Below, piece after piece: positions 1 through 5,079 of a DNA stretch of 9,356 bases. This stretch comes from Clostridiales bacterium (GTDB taxonomy: Bacteria; Bacillota; Clostridia; Tissierellales; Dethiosulfatibacteraceae). The position numbers and the translations under genes are program-made. Each line of letters begins with the position of its first letter. Position 1 is the stretch's first letter. Location of the stretch: contig DMAP01000042.1 of assembly GCA_003446975.1 (NCBI GenBank), forward strand, positions 1-9,356, in the 5' to 3' direction. The notes below the pieces were generated by a model. The model did no database searches and was not told where the DNA came from. It saw only the letters and a list, made by a program, of their open reading frames with translations.

Positions 1-1
1 T

Positions 2-298
2 CGGTCCATATTCCAACGAAGCCGTTTACATGGATTTGTCAGCATCTATTTGCCAATGGTTTTGCCTGGGATTATAGCCGCTTTTCTGATAGTCTTTATC
101 TTGACAACCGGTGAGCTTGGCGCTACATTGCTTGTCACACCGCCAGGCCGATCGACGCTGACCATGAGAATCTACAATTATATGCACTATGGATCATCAC
201 AAATGATTGCCGGTCTATGTCTGACCATGCTGGTTTTATCCTTGTCTACAGGTTTGATTGCCTACAGATTGCTTAGAATTGGAGGAGGTAACCAATGA
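2..298 (+). CDS. ABC transporter permease, C-terminal fragment (5' end outside window)
   Basis: The frame is open from base 2 to the TGA at 296-298, so this is the last 98 codons of a longer gene; the internal ATG at 50 is not its start. The residues 'LPMVLPGIIAAFLIVF' just after 'LHGFVSIY' match the end of the EAA loop and the next membrane helix of binding-protein-dependent permeases. The following segment 'ELGATLLVTPPG' and the final hydrophobic helix (about 225-285) fit the permeases of the iron(III), thiamine and 2-aminoethylphosphonate transporters. It would form the membrane channel with the ATPase encoded next, whose ATG overlaps this stop codon (ATGA at 295-298), which implies translational coupling. 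The substrate is not determinable because the binding protein and the rest of the permease lie upstream. Confidence 0.85.
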   Translation, partial: RSIFQRSRLHGFVSIYLPMVLPGIIAAFLIVFILTTGELGATLLVTPPGRSTLTMRIYNYMHYGSSQMIAGLCLTMLVLSLSTGLIAYRLLRIGGGNQ

Positions 299-960
299 AT
301 CAATCATCAGTTCAGCTAAGCGTAAAGAAACTCAGCAAAAGCTACACCAATAAAAGAATCCTTGAAAACATCTCTTTCGAAGTGATGTCCGGTGAGTCGG
401 TGGTTCTTATGGGTCCCTCAGGCAGTGGTAAAACCACATTGCTTAGACTCATTGCCGGATTGGAGGTGCCAGATGATGGTGAGATTTATCTGGAGAATAT
501 GCTGGTCAGCAGTCCGGACAAAGCTATCCCTCCTTTTCAGAGAAATCTTGGTGTTGTATTCCAAAGCCCTGCATTATGGCCTCATATGGATGTCATGTCC
601 AACATCCTTTTTGCAACGAAAAAAAAGGAAACCTCCGGCACCCGTGGTATAATAGAACTCATTATAGATGAAATGGAAATAAGGTCATTGCTGAAGGCAT
701 CGCCTGCCCAATTGTCAGGTGGCGAGGCTAGAAGAGTCTCCATCGCCAGGGCATTGGCTGCCATGCCAAAACTGATGCTGATGGATGAGCCTCTGACTAA
801 TCTGGACAGCGCCTTGAAAGAAAAGATGCTTGAAATGATAAAAAGAGTGACCCTAGAATTCAAGACCACTCTGATTTATATTACCCACGACGAAACTGAG
901 GCGCGTTACATTTCCGATAAATGCTACCGATTGAACAAGGGAATCCTTACGACTGAATGA
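295..960 (+). CDS. ABC transporter ATP-binding protein
   Basis: A 221-aa nucleotide-binding subunit that powers import through the upstream permease. All motifs are present: Walker A GPSGSGKT (40-47), Q-loop Gln90 in 'VFQSPALWPHMDV', signature LSGGE (140-144), Walker B LMLMDE (160-165), D-loop 'LTNLD' and switch His198 in 'ITHDETEA'. The 'ALWPHMDV' segment after the Q-loop is typical of the iron/thiamine/spermidine-type importer ATPases. At 221 aa it lacks the C-terminal TOBE extension that many members of that group have, so it consists of the core domain only. The RBS AGGAGG (283-288) lies inside the end of the permease gene. Its last 14 bp overlap the 3' end of the minus-strand HTH gene. 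Substrate unassigned; iron(III), thiamine or a related small ligand are the likely options. Confidence 0.92.
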   Translation: MNQSSVQLSVKKLSKSYTNKRILENISFEVMSGESVVLMGPSGSGKTTLLRLIAGLEVPDDGEIYLENMLVSSPDKAIPPFQRNLGVVFQSPALWPHMDVMSNILFATKKKETSGTRGIIELIIDEMEIRSLLKASPAQLSGGEARRVSIARALAAMPKLMLMDEPLTNLDSALKEKMLEMIKRVTLEFKTTLIYITHDETEARYISDKCYRLNKGILTTE

Positions 961-2467
961 GTTTTTTTAGTCTTTCTATCGTTGCTTTCCTGCTGTCTTT
1001 GGTGTTGCGTGGTTTCCTAGCCTTGTCATTCAGATAATCCCACAAAGCCGATGTCAGATTGATCTCATTGATGGCTAGAAAAACAGAAGGCTTGATAGGT
1101 TTTGCCACTAGGACACCCAGGTTTTCTTTTGCCATAATCACACATCTCACATCTTCCGGATTATCTTCTATATGCACTGAATAGTTCTTATTGGTTTCCA
1201 TCATGGAAATGATATTGTTGATATGAATATTGAAGTCCTCAAGGGTGTAGCTTACATCTCCCCCCTGAATCATATCTGTAAAGGGATACATGACAGATCC
1301 ACTTTCCAGTTCATCCTTATCCGGAATCTTTATGATCTCATGAATCGTATTAGTTCTAATAAGTCTGGCGAAGTTCTCACAGCGCAGGTCGTAGTACTCC
1401 TTGACTTTTCTTGACTGATTCTCGTCGAGTCTCCTGCTGATTTTATCGATCAGAACAGGCGGCATGGTCATGATGGACAAAGGTTCTGATTTGATGATGG
1501 TATCAGACGATTCTTTCTCAAATTCTAAGAGGATTTCAAAATAATGCTTTCTGTTGTGTGGTGTGAATATCTTCATCAAGGGTCTGCACATGGAAAGAAA
1601 TGCATCGAATTCGTCTTTTAGACCATTAATCATCTCCTTTTCTCTAGTGAAAAGATTGGCACCTCCATCCTGGGATTTTCCAAATGAAGATGCTGTCACC
1701 GCCGCCACATCCGGGGATACAAACAGGGTCCGTCTAAAGACACCATCTCGCTTCTTGGGATAATAGTAGGGCTCTATGGCACCCGTCATATATAGTGGCA
1801 TCCATTTTCCGATAGCGGCTAGCATCTCGTCGAGATCTCTGCTGACGGTATGGATGATTTTGATCTTGTTGCCTTTCATAATGACCTGTTGCATAAGGTT
1901 TGTCCAGATTGTCGTAAATTCCGTGCTTCCTGTGAGCCATTCCATGTTTTCATCACTGAACAGCAACAGTGTCTGCTTTTTATCGCTCATGATTACATTG
2001 GATAAAAATGCTATCACAACCTGACGCTTCCCTTTAATGCCGTAATGGGCTTCTGTCTCATTTTCATTGAGCTTTATGATATCTTGCGTCCCATTGATTT
2101 CTATTGTTGATTTGCTGAAGCTGAAATTTGAAAAATCATCCAAAAACCCTTCAAGAGAGCTGATTTTCTCATCGCTGTCATCCCTTAACCATTCAGATAT
2201 GAGTAACTTAAGCCTCTCTTGGCCATTAGGCAGGCTCTTCTCCAGTCCCATGGCGTTCTGCAAGGATGTCAACTGATATTTTTCATTTAGATTTTTTGAG
2301 AAGTATGCCGCCATACTTTCTATATAGTCGCCTTTTTTGACAGGTTTCCGTTTTCCATTTCTCAACCTGCTGATATAGGACGCATCCAAAGCTGTGTTCA
2401 AGGATAATAGACTATTGCTTGTTTTGGTCATGCTCATCAATAGGTCCAGTTTTTCCGAAAATCTCAT
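947..2467 (-). CDS. Helix-turn-helix protein with large uncharacterised C-terminal region (506 aa)
   Basis: Residues about 1-75 look like a Cro/XRE-type helix-turn-helix: 'SNSLLSLNTALDASYISRLRNGKRKP' has the spacing of a DNA-reading helix (ASYISRLRNGKR), followed by a helical stretch. The remaining ~430 residues match no domain I can name. They contain a hydrophobic/alternating region (148-260) with 'KIIHTVSRDLDEM', 'GAIEPYYYPK' and 'RTLFVSPDVAAV', which reads like a folded ligand- or signal-sensing domain, and a basic C-terminus (482-506). No signal peptide or membrane helix is evident, so it is probably a cytoplasmic regulator. The start is supported by AGGCGGTGA, one mismatch from the ideal Shine-Dalgarno sequence, 5 bases before the ATG, and by a good promoter at 2488-2516. 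It is divergent from the 98-aa gene, across a palindrome-rich gap it may bind. The effector is unknown. Confidence 0.8.
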   Translation of the reverse strand: MRFSEKLDLLMSMTKTSNSLLSLNTALDASYISRLRNGKRKPVKKGDYIESMAAYFSKNLNEKYQLTSLQNAMGLEKSLPNGQERLKLLISEWLRDDSDEKISSLEGFLDDFSNFSFSKSTIEINGTQDIIKLNENETEAHYGIKGKRQVVIAFLSNVIMSDKKQTLLLFSDENMEWLTGSTEFTTIWTNLMQQVIMKGNKIKIIHTVSRDLDEMLAAIGKWMPLYMTGAIEPYYYPKKRDGVFRRTLFVSPDVAAVTASSFGKSQDGGANLFTREKEMINGLKDEFDAFLSMCRPLMKIFTPHNRKHYFEILLEFEKESSDTIIKSEPLSIMTMPPVLIDKISRRLDENQSRKVKEYYDLRCENFARLIRTNTIHEIIKIPDKDELESGSVMYPFTDMIQGGDVSYTLEDFNIHINNIISMMETNKNYSVHIEDNPEDVRCVIMAKENLGVLVAKPIKPSVFLAINEINLTSALWDYLNDKARKPRNTKDSRKATIERLKKLIQS

Positions 2468-2473
2468 ATTATC

Positions 2474-2482
2474 ACCGCCTAA
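2474..2482 (-). promoter_or_regulatory. Ribosome binding site of the 506-aa HTH gene
   Basis: On the minus strand this reads AGGCGGTGA, an eight-of-nine match to AGGAGGTGA, five to seven bases from the ATG at 2467. It fixes the start codon of the HTH gene. Confidence 0.65.
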
Positions 2483-2488
2483 CCGTTA
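2480..2488. promoter_or_regulatory. Palindrome TAACCGTTA, copy 1 (candidate operator)
   Basis: A perfect 4-1-4 inverted repeat (TAAC-C-GTTA) at the transcription start of the HTH gene. The same motif with a different centre (TAACAGTTA) recurs at 2564-2572 near the divergent promoter; the centres are 84 bp apart, about eight helical turns. A function as an operator is inferred. Confidence 0.4.
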
Positions 2489-2516
2489 TTATATCTTTCT
2501 GCATATTTTTTTTCAA
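2488..2516 (-). promoter_or_regulatory. Sigma-A promoter of the HTH gene
   Basis: On the minus strand TTGAAA (2516-2511) is followed after exactly 17 bp by a perfect TATAAT (2493-2488). Transcription would start near 2481, about 14 bases before the start codon, which leaves just enough leader for the RBS. The TAACCGTTA palindrome (2480-2488) lies across the end of the -10 box and the start site, where a bound repressor would block transcription. Confidence 0.75.
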
Positions 2517-2521
2517 TATTT

Positions 2522-2540
2522 TTGTCATGAATCGTGACAA
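2522..2540. promoter_or_regulatory. 19-bp near-perfect palindrome A (candidate operator)
   Basis: TTGTCATGAATCGTGACAA pairs at eight of nine positions around the central base 2531. It lies just upstream of the -35 box of the HTH gene and carries the half-site TTGTCA/TGACAA, which occurs four times in alternating orientation between 2522 and 2557. Confidence 0.55.
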
Positions 2541-2541
2541 T

Positions 2542-2560
2542 TATTTGTCAATGACAAATA
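2542..2560. promoter_or_regulatory. 19-bp perfect palindrome B (candidate operator)
   Basis: TATTTGTCAATGACAAATA is a perfect 9-1-9 inverted repeat centred on 2551, one base from palindrome A; the two centres are 20 bp apart (about two turns), so two bound dimers would sit on the same face. It shares the TTGTCA half-site with A but with a one-base rather than seven-base gap. It lies between the two divergent promoters, consistent with control of both genes. Confidence 0.55.
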
Positions 2561-2562
2561 GC

Positions 2563-2573
2563 GTAACAGTTAC
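2563..2573. promoter_or_regulatory. Palindrome GTAACAGTTAC, copy 2 of TAACNGTTA
   Basis: A perfect 5-1-5 inverted repeat that contains TAACAGTTA, the partner of the copy at 2480-2488. It overlaps the position expected for the -35 region of the divergent 98-aa gene. Confidence 0.4.
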
Positions 2574-2599
2574 TTTTTGGTAAGCAACTATAGTATAAT
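2570..2599 (+). promoter_or_regulatory. Probable promoter of the 98-aa gene
   Basis: A perfect -10 box TATAAT lies at 2594-2599. The -35 region is poor (TTACTT at 2570-2575 with an 18-bp spacer), which suggests that activation by a regulator bound to the adjacent palindromes may be needed. Confidence 0.5.
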
Positions 2600-2617
2600 C
2601 ATATTAGAGGTGGTCAT

Positions 2618-2914
2618 ATGGTGTTTTTTATCAGACTAAAAACCGGATTCTTCGAGACAAAATTTTGCACCATGTCCGTTAAGGATAAAACTGTCCGATT
2701 GTTTTCTGAGGATCTGTATAATGAAAAGGAAACGATAATCCGTGATAGCGACATCCTATCGGTCGCCATCATCAACAGGCAAAAAAGACCGATTGAGCTG
2801 GAGATACATGCCTCTGAAAAGATTTACACAGGTCACTGCATCGATACCAAATTCAAGGACGAAATCTCAAACGCTTTTCTAACAGAGTTTGGCAGCAAGG
2901 TCCATATGGAATGA
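2618..2914 (+). CDS. Small conserved-looking protein of unknown function (98 aa)
   Basis: An intact short gene with a reasonable RBS (AGAGGTGG at 2606-2613, four bases before the ATG), a -10 box upstream and a strong terminator downstream. I do not recognise the family for certain. The pattern of short alternating hydrophobic strands ('KTVRLF', 'DILSVAII', 'IELEIHA', 'IYTGHCI') followed by a terminal amphipathic helix ('DEISNAFLTEFGSKV') resembles small PH-like/GRAM-like beta-barrel proteins, but this is a guess from the pattern only. There is no signal peptide or membrane span, so it is probably cytoplasmic. It is transcribed divergently from the 506-aa HTH gene across shared palindromes, so the two are likely co-regulated or functionally linked. 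Confidence 0.7.
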   Translation: MVFFIRLKTGFFETKFCTMSVKDKTVRLFSEDLYNEKETIIRDSDILSVAIINRQKRPIELEIHASEKIYTGHCIDTKFKDEISNAFLTEFGSKVHME

Positions 2915-2935
2915 TGCTTGGAAGCATAAATATAT

Positions 2936-3259
2936 TCATATAAGTGGGTTGTAAAAGGGGAAGAAAAACTGTAGATTCAATCTGCAGTTTTTCTTTTGCT
3001 TATATTCGGTCTTCATTACTGATCTAAACCTATCGAATTCGATAGGTTTAAAATCAGGATTGTGAAGTTGTTCCCACAATCCTAAAAAATCGATTGTATC
3101 TTTCCCGCGCATCTAATTATTAATCACAATATATGGCTCATCACTTTTATAACGGGCAATGTCAGTTAATGAAAGATATTCATTTTGAAAATCTTCCGTA
3201 TAAATTAATATATCGATTCCTTTAGCATGAATTGTTTCTTTTATGGTTTTTTTCGGCAA
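2936..3259 (-). pseudogene. KilA-N domain gene remnant, broken by an amber codon
   Basis: A TTG start at 3259, preceded by AAGGTG (3270-3265) at a five-base spacing, opens 48 codons ending in TAG at 3113-3115. The product contains 'YLSLTDIARYKSDEP' and 'IVINN', the N-terminal hallmark of KilA-N domains. Directly after the TAG the same frame continues 'MRGKDTIDFLGLWEQLHNP' and 'DFKPIEFDRFR', again KilA-N sequence. The family has Trp at the position of the stop ('NW.R'), so a single TGG to TAG change explains the break. Family resemblance stops near 3023, and the frame then runs through the neighbouring terminator to TGA at 2936-2938. Intact KilA-N proteins are longer (usually a full ~100-residue domain plus more). 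They are phage- and mobile-element-associated DNA-binding proteins, so this is probably a relic of a lost element or defence/anti-repressor gene. Confidence 0.8.
2961..2999 (+). terminator. Intrinsic terminator after the 98-aa gene
   Basis: A 15-bp stem (2961-2975 with 2981-2995, one G-T pair, loop TTCAA) with a T-rich 3' arm and tail. The A-rich 5' arm makes it potentially active in both directions. It lies inside the eroded end of the minus-strand KilA-N remnant. Confidence 0.85.
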
Positions 3260-3397
3260 AACAACACCTTCTTTCCTAATTTTTTATTCTTGTACAAAAG
3301 ATAGCATTAATTATAGCTTACCATATTTCTCTTATTCTCGCATTATTGTAATGTATAATCTAAATTAGCGCCGTAAATTTTTCTACAGTTTTTTTAT

Positions 3398-3425
3398 AAT
3401 TTCTTTTTAATTTCTTTTTAATTTC
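3398..3425. repeat. Short tandem repeat, 11-bp unit AATTTCTTTTT
   Basis: Two exact copies (3398-3408, 3409-3419) and a partial third (from 3420) form a pyrimidine-rich strand asymmetry in A/T-rich DNA between the KilA-N remnant and the rsgA promoter. No function is apparent; replication slippage is the simple explanation. Confidence 0.6.
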
Positions 3426-3427
3426 CT

Positions 3428-3456
3428 TTGTATTATTCTTGTTCTTATGTTATATT
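3428..3456 (+). promoter_or_regulatory. Likely sigma-A promoter for the leader ORF and rsgA
   Basis: TTGTAT (3428-3433), a 17-bp spacer and TATATT (3451-3456). The start would be near 3463, about 36 bases before the leader ORF. The -35 box matches at only three positions, so this is a moderate call. Confidence 0.45.
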
Positions 3457-3498
3457 ATTGAGGTAATCTAATAAAATTAAACCAAAGGAGTGGTCAAT

Positions 3499-3561
3499 AT
3501 GTTGGAGATAGTAATGATGAACAAAATGATATATGCCGCTTCAGGGTGTTTGGATAACTGA
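3499..3561 (+). CDS. 20-codon leader ORF upstream of rsgA
   Basis: ATG at 3499 to TGA at 3559-3561 encodes MLEIVMMNKMIYAASGCLDN. It has one of the strongest RBSs in the window (AAGGAGTGG, 3485-3493, five bases from the ATG), which is hard to explain by chance, and it lies between a likely promoter and an intrinsic terminator that precedes rsgA. The arrangement is that of a leader peptide. Four Met codons are present (1, 6, 7, 10), but there is no clear run of one amino-acid codon of the trp- or his-leader type. The peptide has no obvious signal sequence. It may instead be a small functional protein, or a spurious ORF on a short terminated RNA. Confidence 0.5.
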   Translation: MLEIVMMNKMIYAASGCLDN

Positions 3562-3589
3562 TTCGCCTGCTTTTGGACGTTGATTTATC

Positions 3590-3624
3590 AAACCCCTTGA
3601 AGCCAAAACAGCAAGGGGTTTTTT
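3590..3624 (+). terminator. Intrinsic terminator/possible attenuator before rsgA
   Basis: A 10-bp perfect stem (AAACCCCTTG 3590-3599 with CAAGGGGTTT 3612-3621), a 12-base loop and six T residues at 3619-3624. It ends 23 bases before the rsgA start codon and lies downstream of the leader ORF. It either ends a separate small transcript or partly terminates read-through into rsgA. No convincing competing antiterminator was found by eye; only a weak TTTTGG/CCAAAA pairing (3571-3576 with the loop 3603-3608). Confidence 0.75.
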
Positions 3625-3647
3625 GGTGTCTAAAACTAGGAGGAACA

Positions 3648-4733
3648 ATGATAGAAACAATAAATCTAAGAGAATGGGGTCTAGATGACTTCATTGTTAA
3701 ACAAATCAGCCAGAGTGAGATTCCTAATTTGGGAAGAATCGTCACAGAAGGCAATAAGATTTACAAAATCATAACAGAAGAGGGTCTGATTACCGGAGAG
3801 GTTTCAGGAAAAGCGATTTATGACGCCTCGGGAACGGATGATTTCCCGGCTGTCGGCGATTGGGTGCTGTTGGACCGTGTGGATGCTCAATCCGGCAATG
3901 CCATCATATTGAAAGTACTGCAAAGAAAAAGCAAACTGTCGCGAAAAGTGGCAGGCAAAAGATTTGACGAACAGATTATCGCAACCAATATCGACACAAT
4001 TTTTATCACTATGTCCGTCAACAATGACTTCAATATCCGCAGACTGGAGCGTTACTTGACGATTGTTTGGGACAGCATGGCAGTTCCTGTCATACTGCTG
4101 ACCAAGGTAGATCTTTGCCAGAATATCGACAGCAAGATGCTGGAAATTGAGGCGGCTTCTCCAGGTGTCGACATCCTAACCACAAGCGCTGTCACCGGAG
4201 AAGGCATCCAGCAGATAACCACATATCTTGGACCCGGTAAAACAGTAGCCTTCGTGGGTTCGTCAGGTGTTGGAAAATCTTCAATCATCAATTATTTGAA
4301 AGGCGAAAAGATCATGGCGGTCAAGGATCTGAGAAACGACGACAAGGGCAGACACACCACCACACACAGACAGCTTGTCCCAATGTCATCTGGAGGTGTC
4401 ATAATCGATACGCCAGGTATGCGGGAAATCCAGATCATGGATGTGGACACATCCCTCGATAAGACCTTCACAGACGTAGAAACATTGGCTAAGAACTGCA
4501 AATTCAACAACTGTCAGCACCAATCCGAGCCGGGATGCGCCATCCGTGAAGCACTGGAAGACGGAACCCTCGACCGGGGCAGATGGGATAACTATATCAA
4601 GATGAAAAAGGAAATTGAGTATTTCATCAGAAAAACAGATAAGAAAGCTGAAAGCGAGTACTGGAACAAGATAAAAAAAAGAAGCAAGCTGATAAAAGAG
4701 ATTAATAGCAGTACAAAGAGAAGAAGCGATTGA
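3648..4733 (+). CDS. rsgA: Small ribosomal subunit biogenesis GTPase RsgA
   Basis: A 361-aa circularly permuted GTPase that acts late in 30S subunit maturation (YjeQ/YloQ). Residues 1-100 form the OB-fold with 'FPAVGDWVLL' (66-75). The permuted GTPase motifs occur in the order G4 LTKVDL (151-156), G5 TSA (179-181), G1 GSSGVGKSS (204-212), switch 'GRHTTTH' (234-240) and G3 DTPG (254-257). The C-terminal zinc knuckle is complete: Cys284, Cys289, His291, Cys297 (C-x4-C-x-H-x5-C). The ATG at 3648 is chosen because AGGAGG (3638-3643) precedes it and 'INLREWGLDDF' fits the family N-terminus. A longer reading from TTG 3573 would run through the terminator stem and has no RBS. Transcribed alone, with a terminator overlapping its stop codon. 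Confidence 0.96.
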   Translation: MIETINLREWGLDDFIVKQISQSEIPNLGRIVTEGNKIYKIITEEGLITGEVSGKAIYDASGTDDFPAVGDWVLLDRVDAQSGNAIILKVLQRKSKLSRKVAGKRFDEQIIATNIDTIFITMSVNNDFNIRRLERYLTIVWDSMAVPVILLTKVDLCQNIDSKMLEIEAASPGVDILTTSAVTGEGIQQITTYLGPGKTVAFVGSSGVGKSSIINYLKGEKIMAVKDLRNDDKGRHTTTHRQLVPMSSGGVIIDTPGMREIQIMDVDTSLDKTFTDVETLAKNCKFNNCQHQSEPGCAIREALEDGTLDRGRWDNYIKMKKEIEYFIRKTDKKAESEYWNKIKKRSKLIKEINSSTKRRSD

Positions 4734-4753
4734 TTCATATCGCTTCTTTTTTT
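4721..4753 (+). terminator. Intrinsic terminator of rsgA
   Basis: Stem AAGAAGCGAT (4721-4730) with ATCGCTTCTT (4739-4748), eight-base loop and a seven-T tail (4747-4753). The 5' arm lies within the last rsgA codons and the loop contains its stop codon. Confidence 0.9.
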
Positions 4754-4778
4754 GGGGTTGAAATTGTTGTCTTATCAT

Positions 4779-4796
4779 TGTAGTTTTTTGACTACA
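4779..4796. promoter_or_regulatory. Inverted repeat 1, candidate enhancer (UAS) for the sigma-54 activator
   Basis: TGTAGT-N6-ACTACA, a perfect 6-6-6 palindrome centred about 118 bp upstream of the predicted sigma-54 start. It shares length and sequence with the repeat at 4811-4828 (common form TGTRGT-N6-RCTACA). Both copies continue with GTT after ACTACA/GCTACA. Sites of this kind at -80 to -150 are where sigma-54 activators with a Fis-type HTH bind. Confidence 0.65.
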
Positions 4797-4810
4797 GTTC
4801 CTGACAACTC

Positions 4811-4828
4811 TGTGGTGATATCGCTACA
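4811..4828. promoter_or_regulatory. Inverted repeat 2, candidate enhancer (UAS) for the sigma-54 activator
   Basis: TGTGGT-GATATC-GCTACA, the second and slightly imperfect copy, centred 32 bp (three helical turns) from the first and about 86 bp before the predicted start. The helical phasing suits side-by-side binding of two activator dimers. The natural binder is the PAS-AAA+-Fis protein encoded at 7714-9117. Confidence 0.65.
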
Positions 4829-4879
4829 GTTTTCTCATTGAATTAACAAAAAAACCCAAAAACTGAACGTTTATAGAGT

Positions 4880-4894
4880 TGGCACGCTAATTGC
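4880..4894 (+). promoter_or_regulatory. Sigma-54 (RpoN) -24/-12 promoter
   Basis: TGGCACGCTAATTGC is an exact match to the consensus TGGCAC-N5-TTGC, with the invariant GG (4881-4882) and GC (4893-4894) dinucleotides. Transcription should start near 4906, giving a leader of about 30 bases before the 42-aa gene. It is the only such site seen in the intergenic regions here and it drives the symporter operon. Confidence 0.92.
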
Positions 4895-4935
4895 ACTATT
4901 TAAATTGACTTAAAAAATGAAAAGGAGGTGTTTTG

Positions 4936-5064
4936 ATGGTTTGGTTAGTTTGGTCTTCCACATTGGTATTGGGTGTCATTATTTGCACAGTAATCTGCAG
5001 TAAAATCGAAAAACTTGGTCTTAAAAGAATGGGAGCAACTGGTAGTCTATTTAAATATGAATAA
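4936..5064 (+). CDS. 42-aa single-span membrane protein, probable accessory subunit of the symporter
   Basis: MVWLVWSSTLVLGVIICTVI begins the protein: one hydrophobic segment (residues 3-21) followed by a basic, then neutral tail with 'KIEKLGLKRMGATGSLFKYE' (23-42). The positive charges after the span predict a cytoplasmic tail. The RBS is nearly perfect (AAAGGAGGTG, 4921-4930, five bases before the ATG). It is the first gene after the sigma-54 promoter and ends 15 bases before the symporter start. Small membrane proteins directly ahead of SSS symporters are known as accessory or stabilising partners in other systems; that this one acts so is inferred from position. I do not recognise its exact family. 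Too small for many gene callers, so it may be missing from related annotations. Confidence 0.8.
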   Translation: MVWLVWSSTLVLGVIICTVICSKIEKLGLKRMGATGSLFKYE

Positions 5065-5079
5065 TCGGAGGATAATTTA

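Noticed and set aside
2914..2927. Palindrome ATGCTTGGAAGCAT at the stop of the 98-aa gene
   Set aside because: Only a two-base loop and no T-tract; a poor terminator and probably chance, as a strong terminator follows.
3025..3050. Perfect 26-bp palindrome centred on GAATTC
   Set aside because: It lies wholly within the conserved KilA-N coding remnant (codons for FKPIEFDRF), so the symmetry is most simply a by-product of coding sequence; there is no gene start or partner site near it.
3056..3083. Stem-loop AGGATTGTG/CACAATCCT with a ten-base loop and A-run, terminator-like
   Set aside because: Also inside the KilA-N remnant (codons of LGLWEQLHNP) with no T-tract on the plus strand; the better terminator for the 98-aa gene is at 2961-2999.
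3300..3480. Possible small RNA or extra minus-strand promoter in the A/T-rich stretch
   Set aside because: Several TATAAT-like strings occur by composition alone (e.g. minus strand 3315-3310), without acceptable -35 boxes or a defined RNA structure.
3573..3647. N-terminal extension of RsgA by 25 codons from a TTG
   Set aside because: It has no RBS, runs through the intrinsic terminator stem and adds sequence unlike the family; ATG 3648 has AGGAGG and the family's usual N-terminus.
4386..4778. 130-aa minus-strand reading frame over the end of rsgA, and similar 60-150-aa frames within other genes
   Set aside because: They are antisense or out-of-frame shadows of well-supported genes, without RBS or family resemblance.
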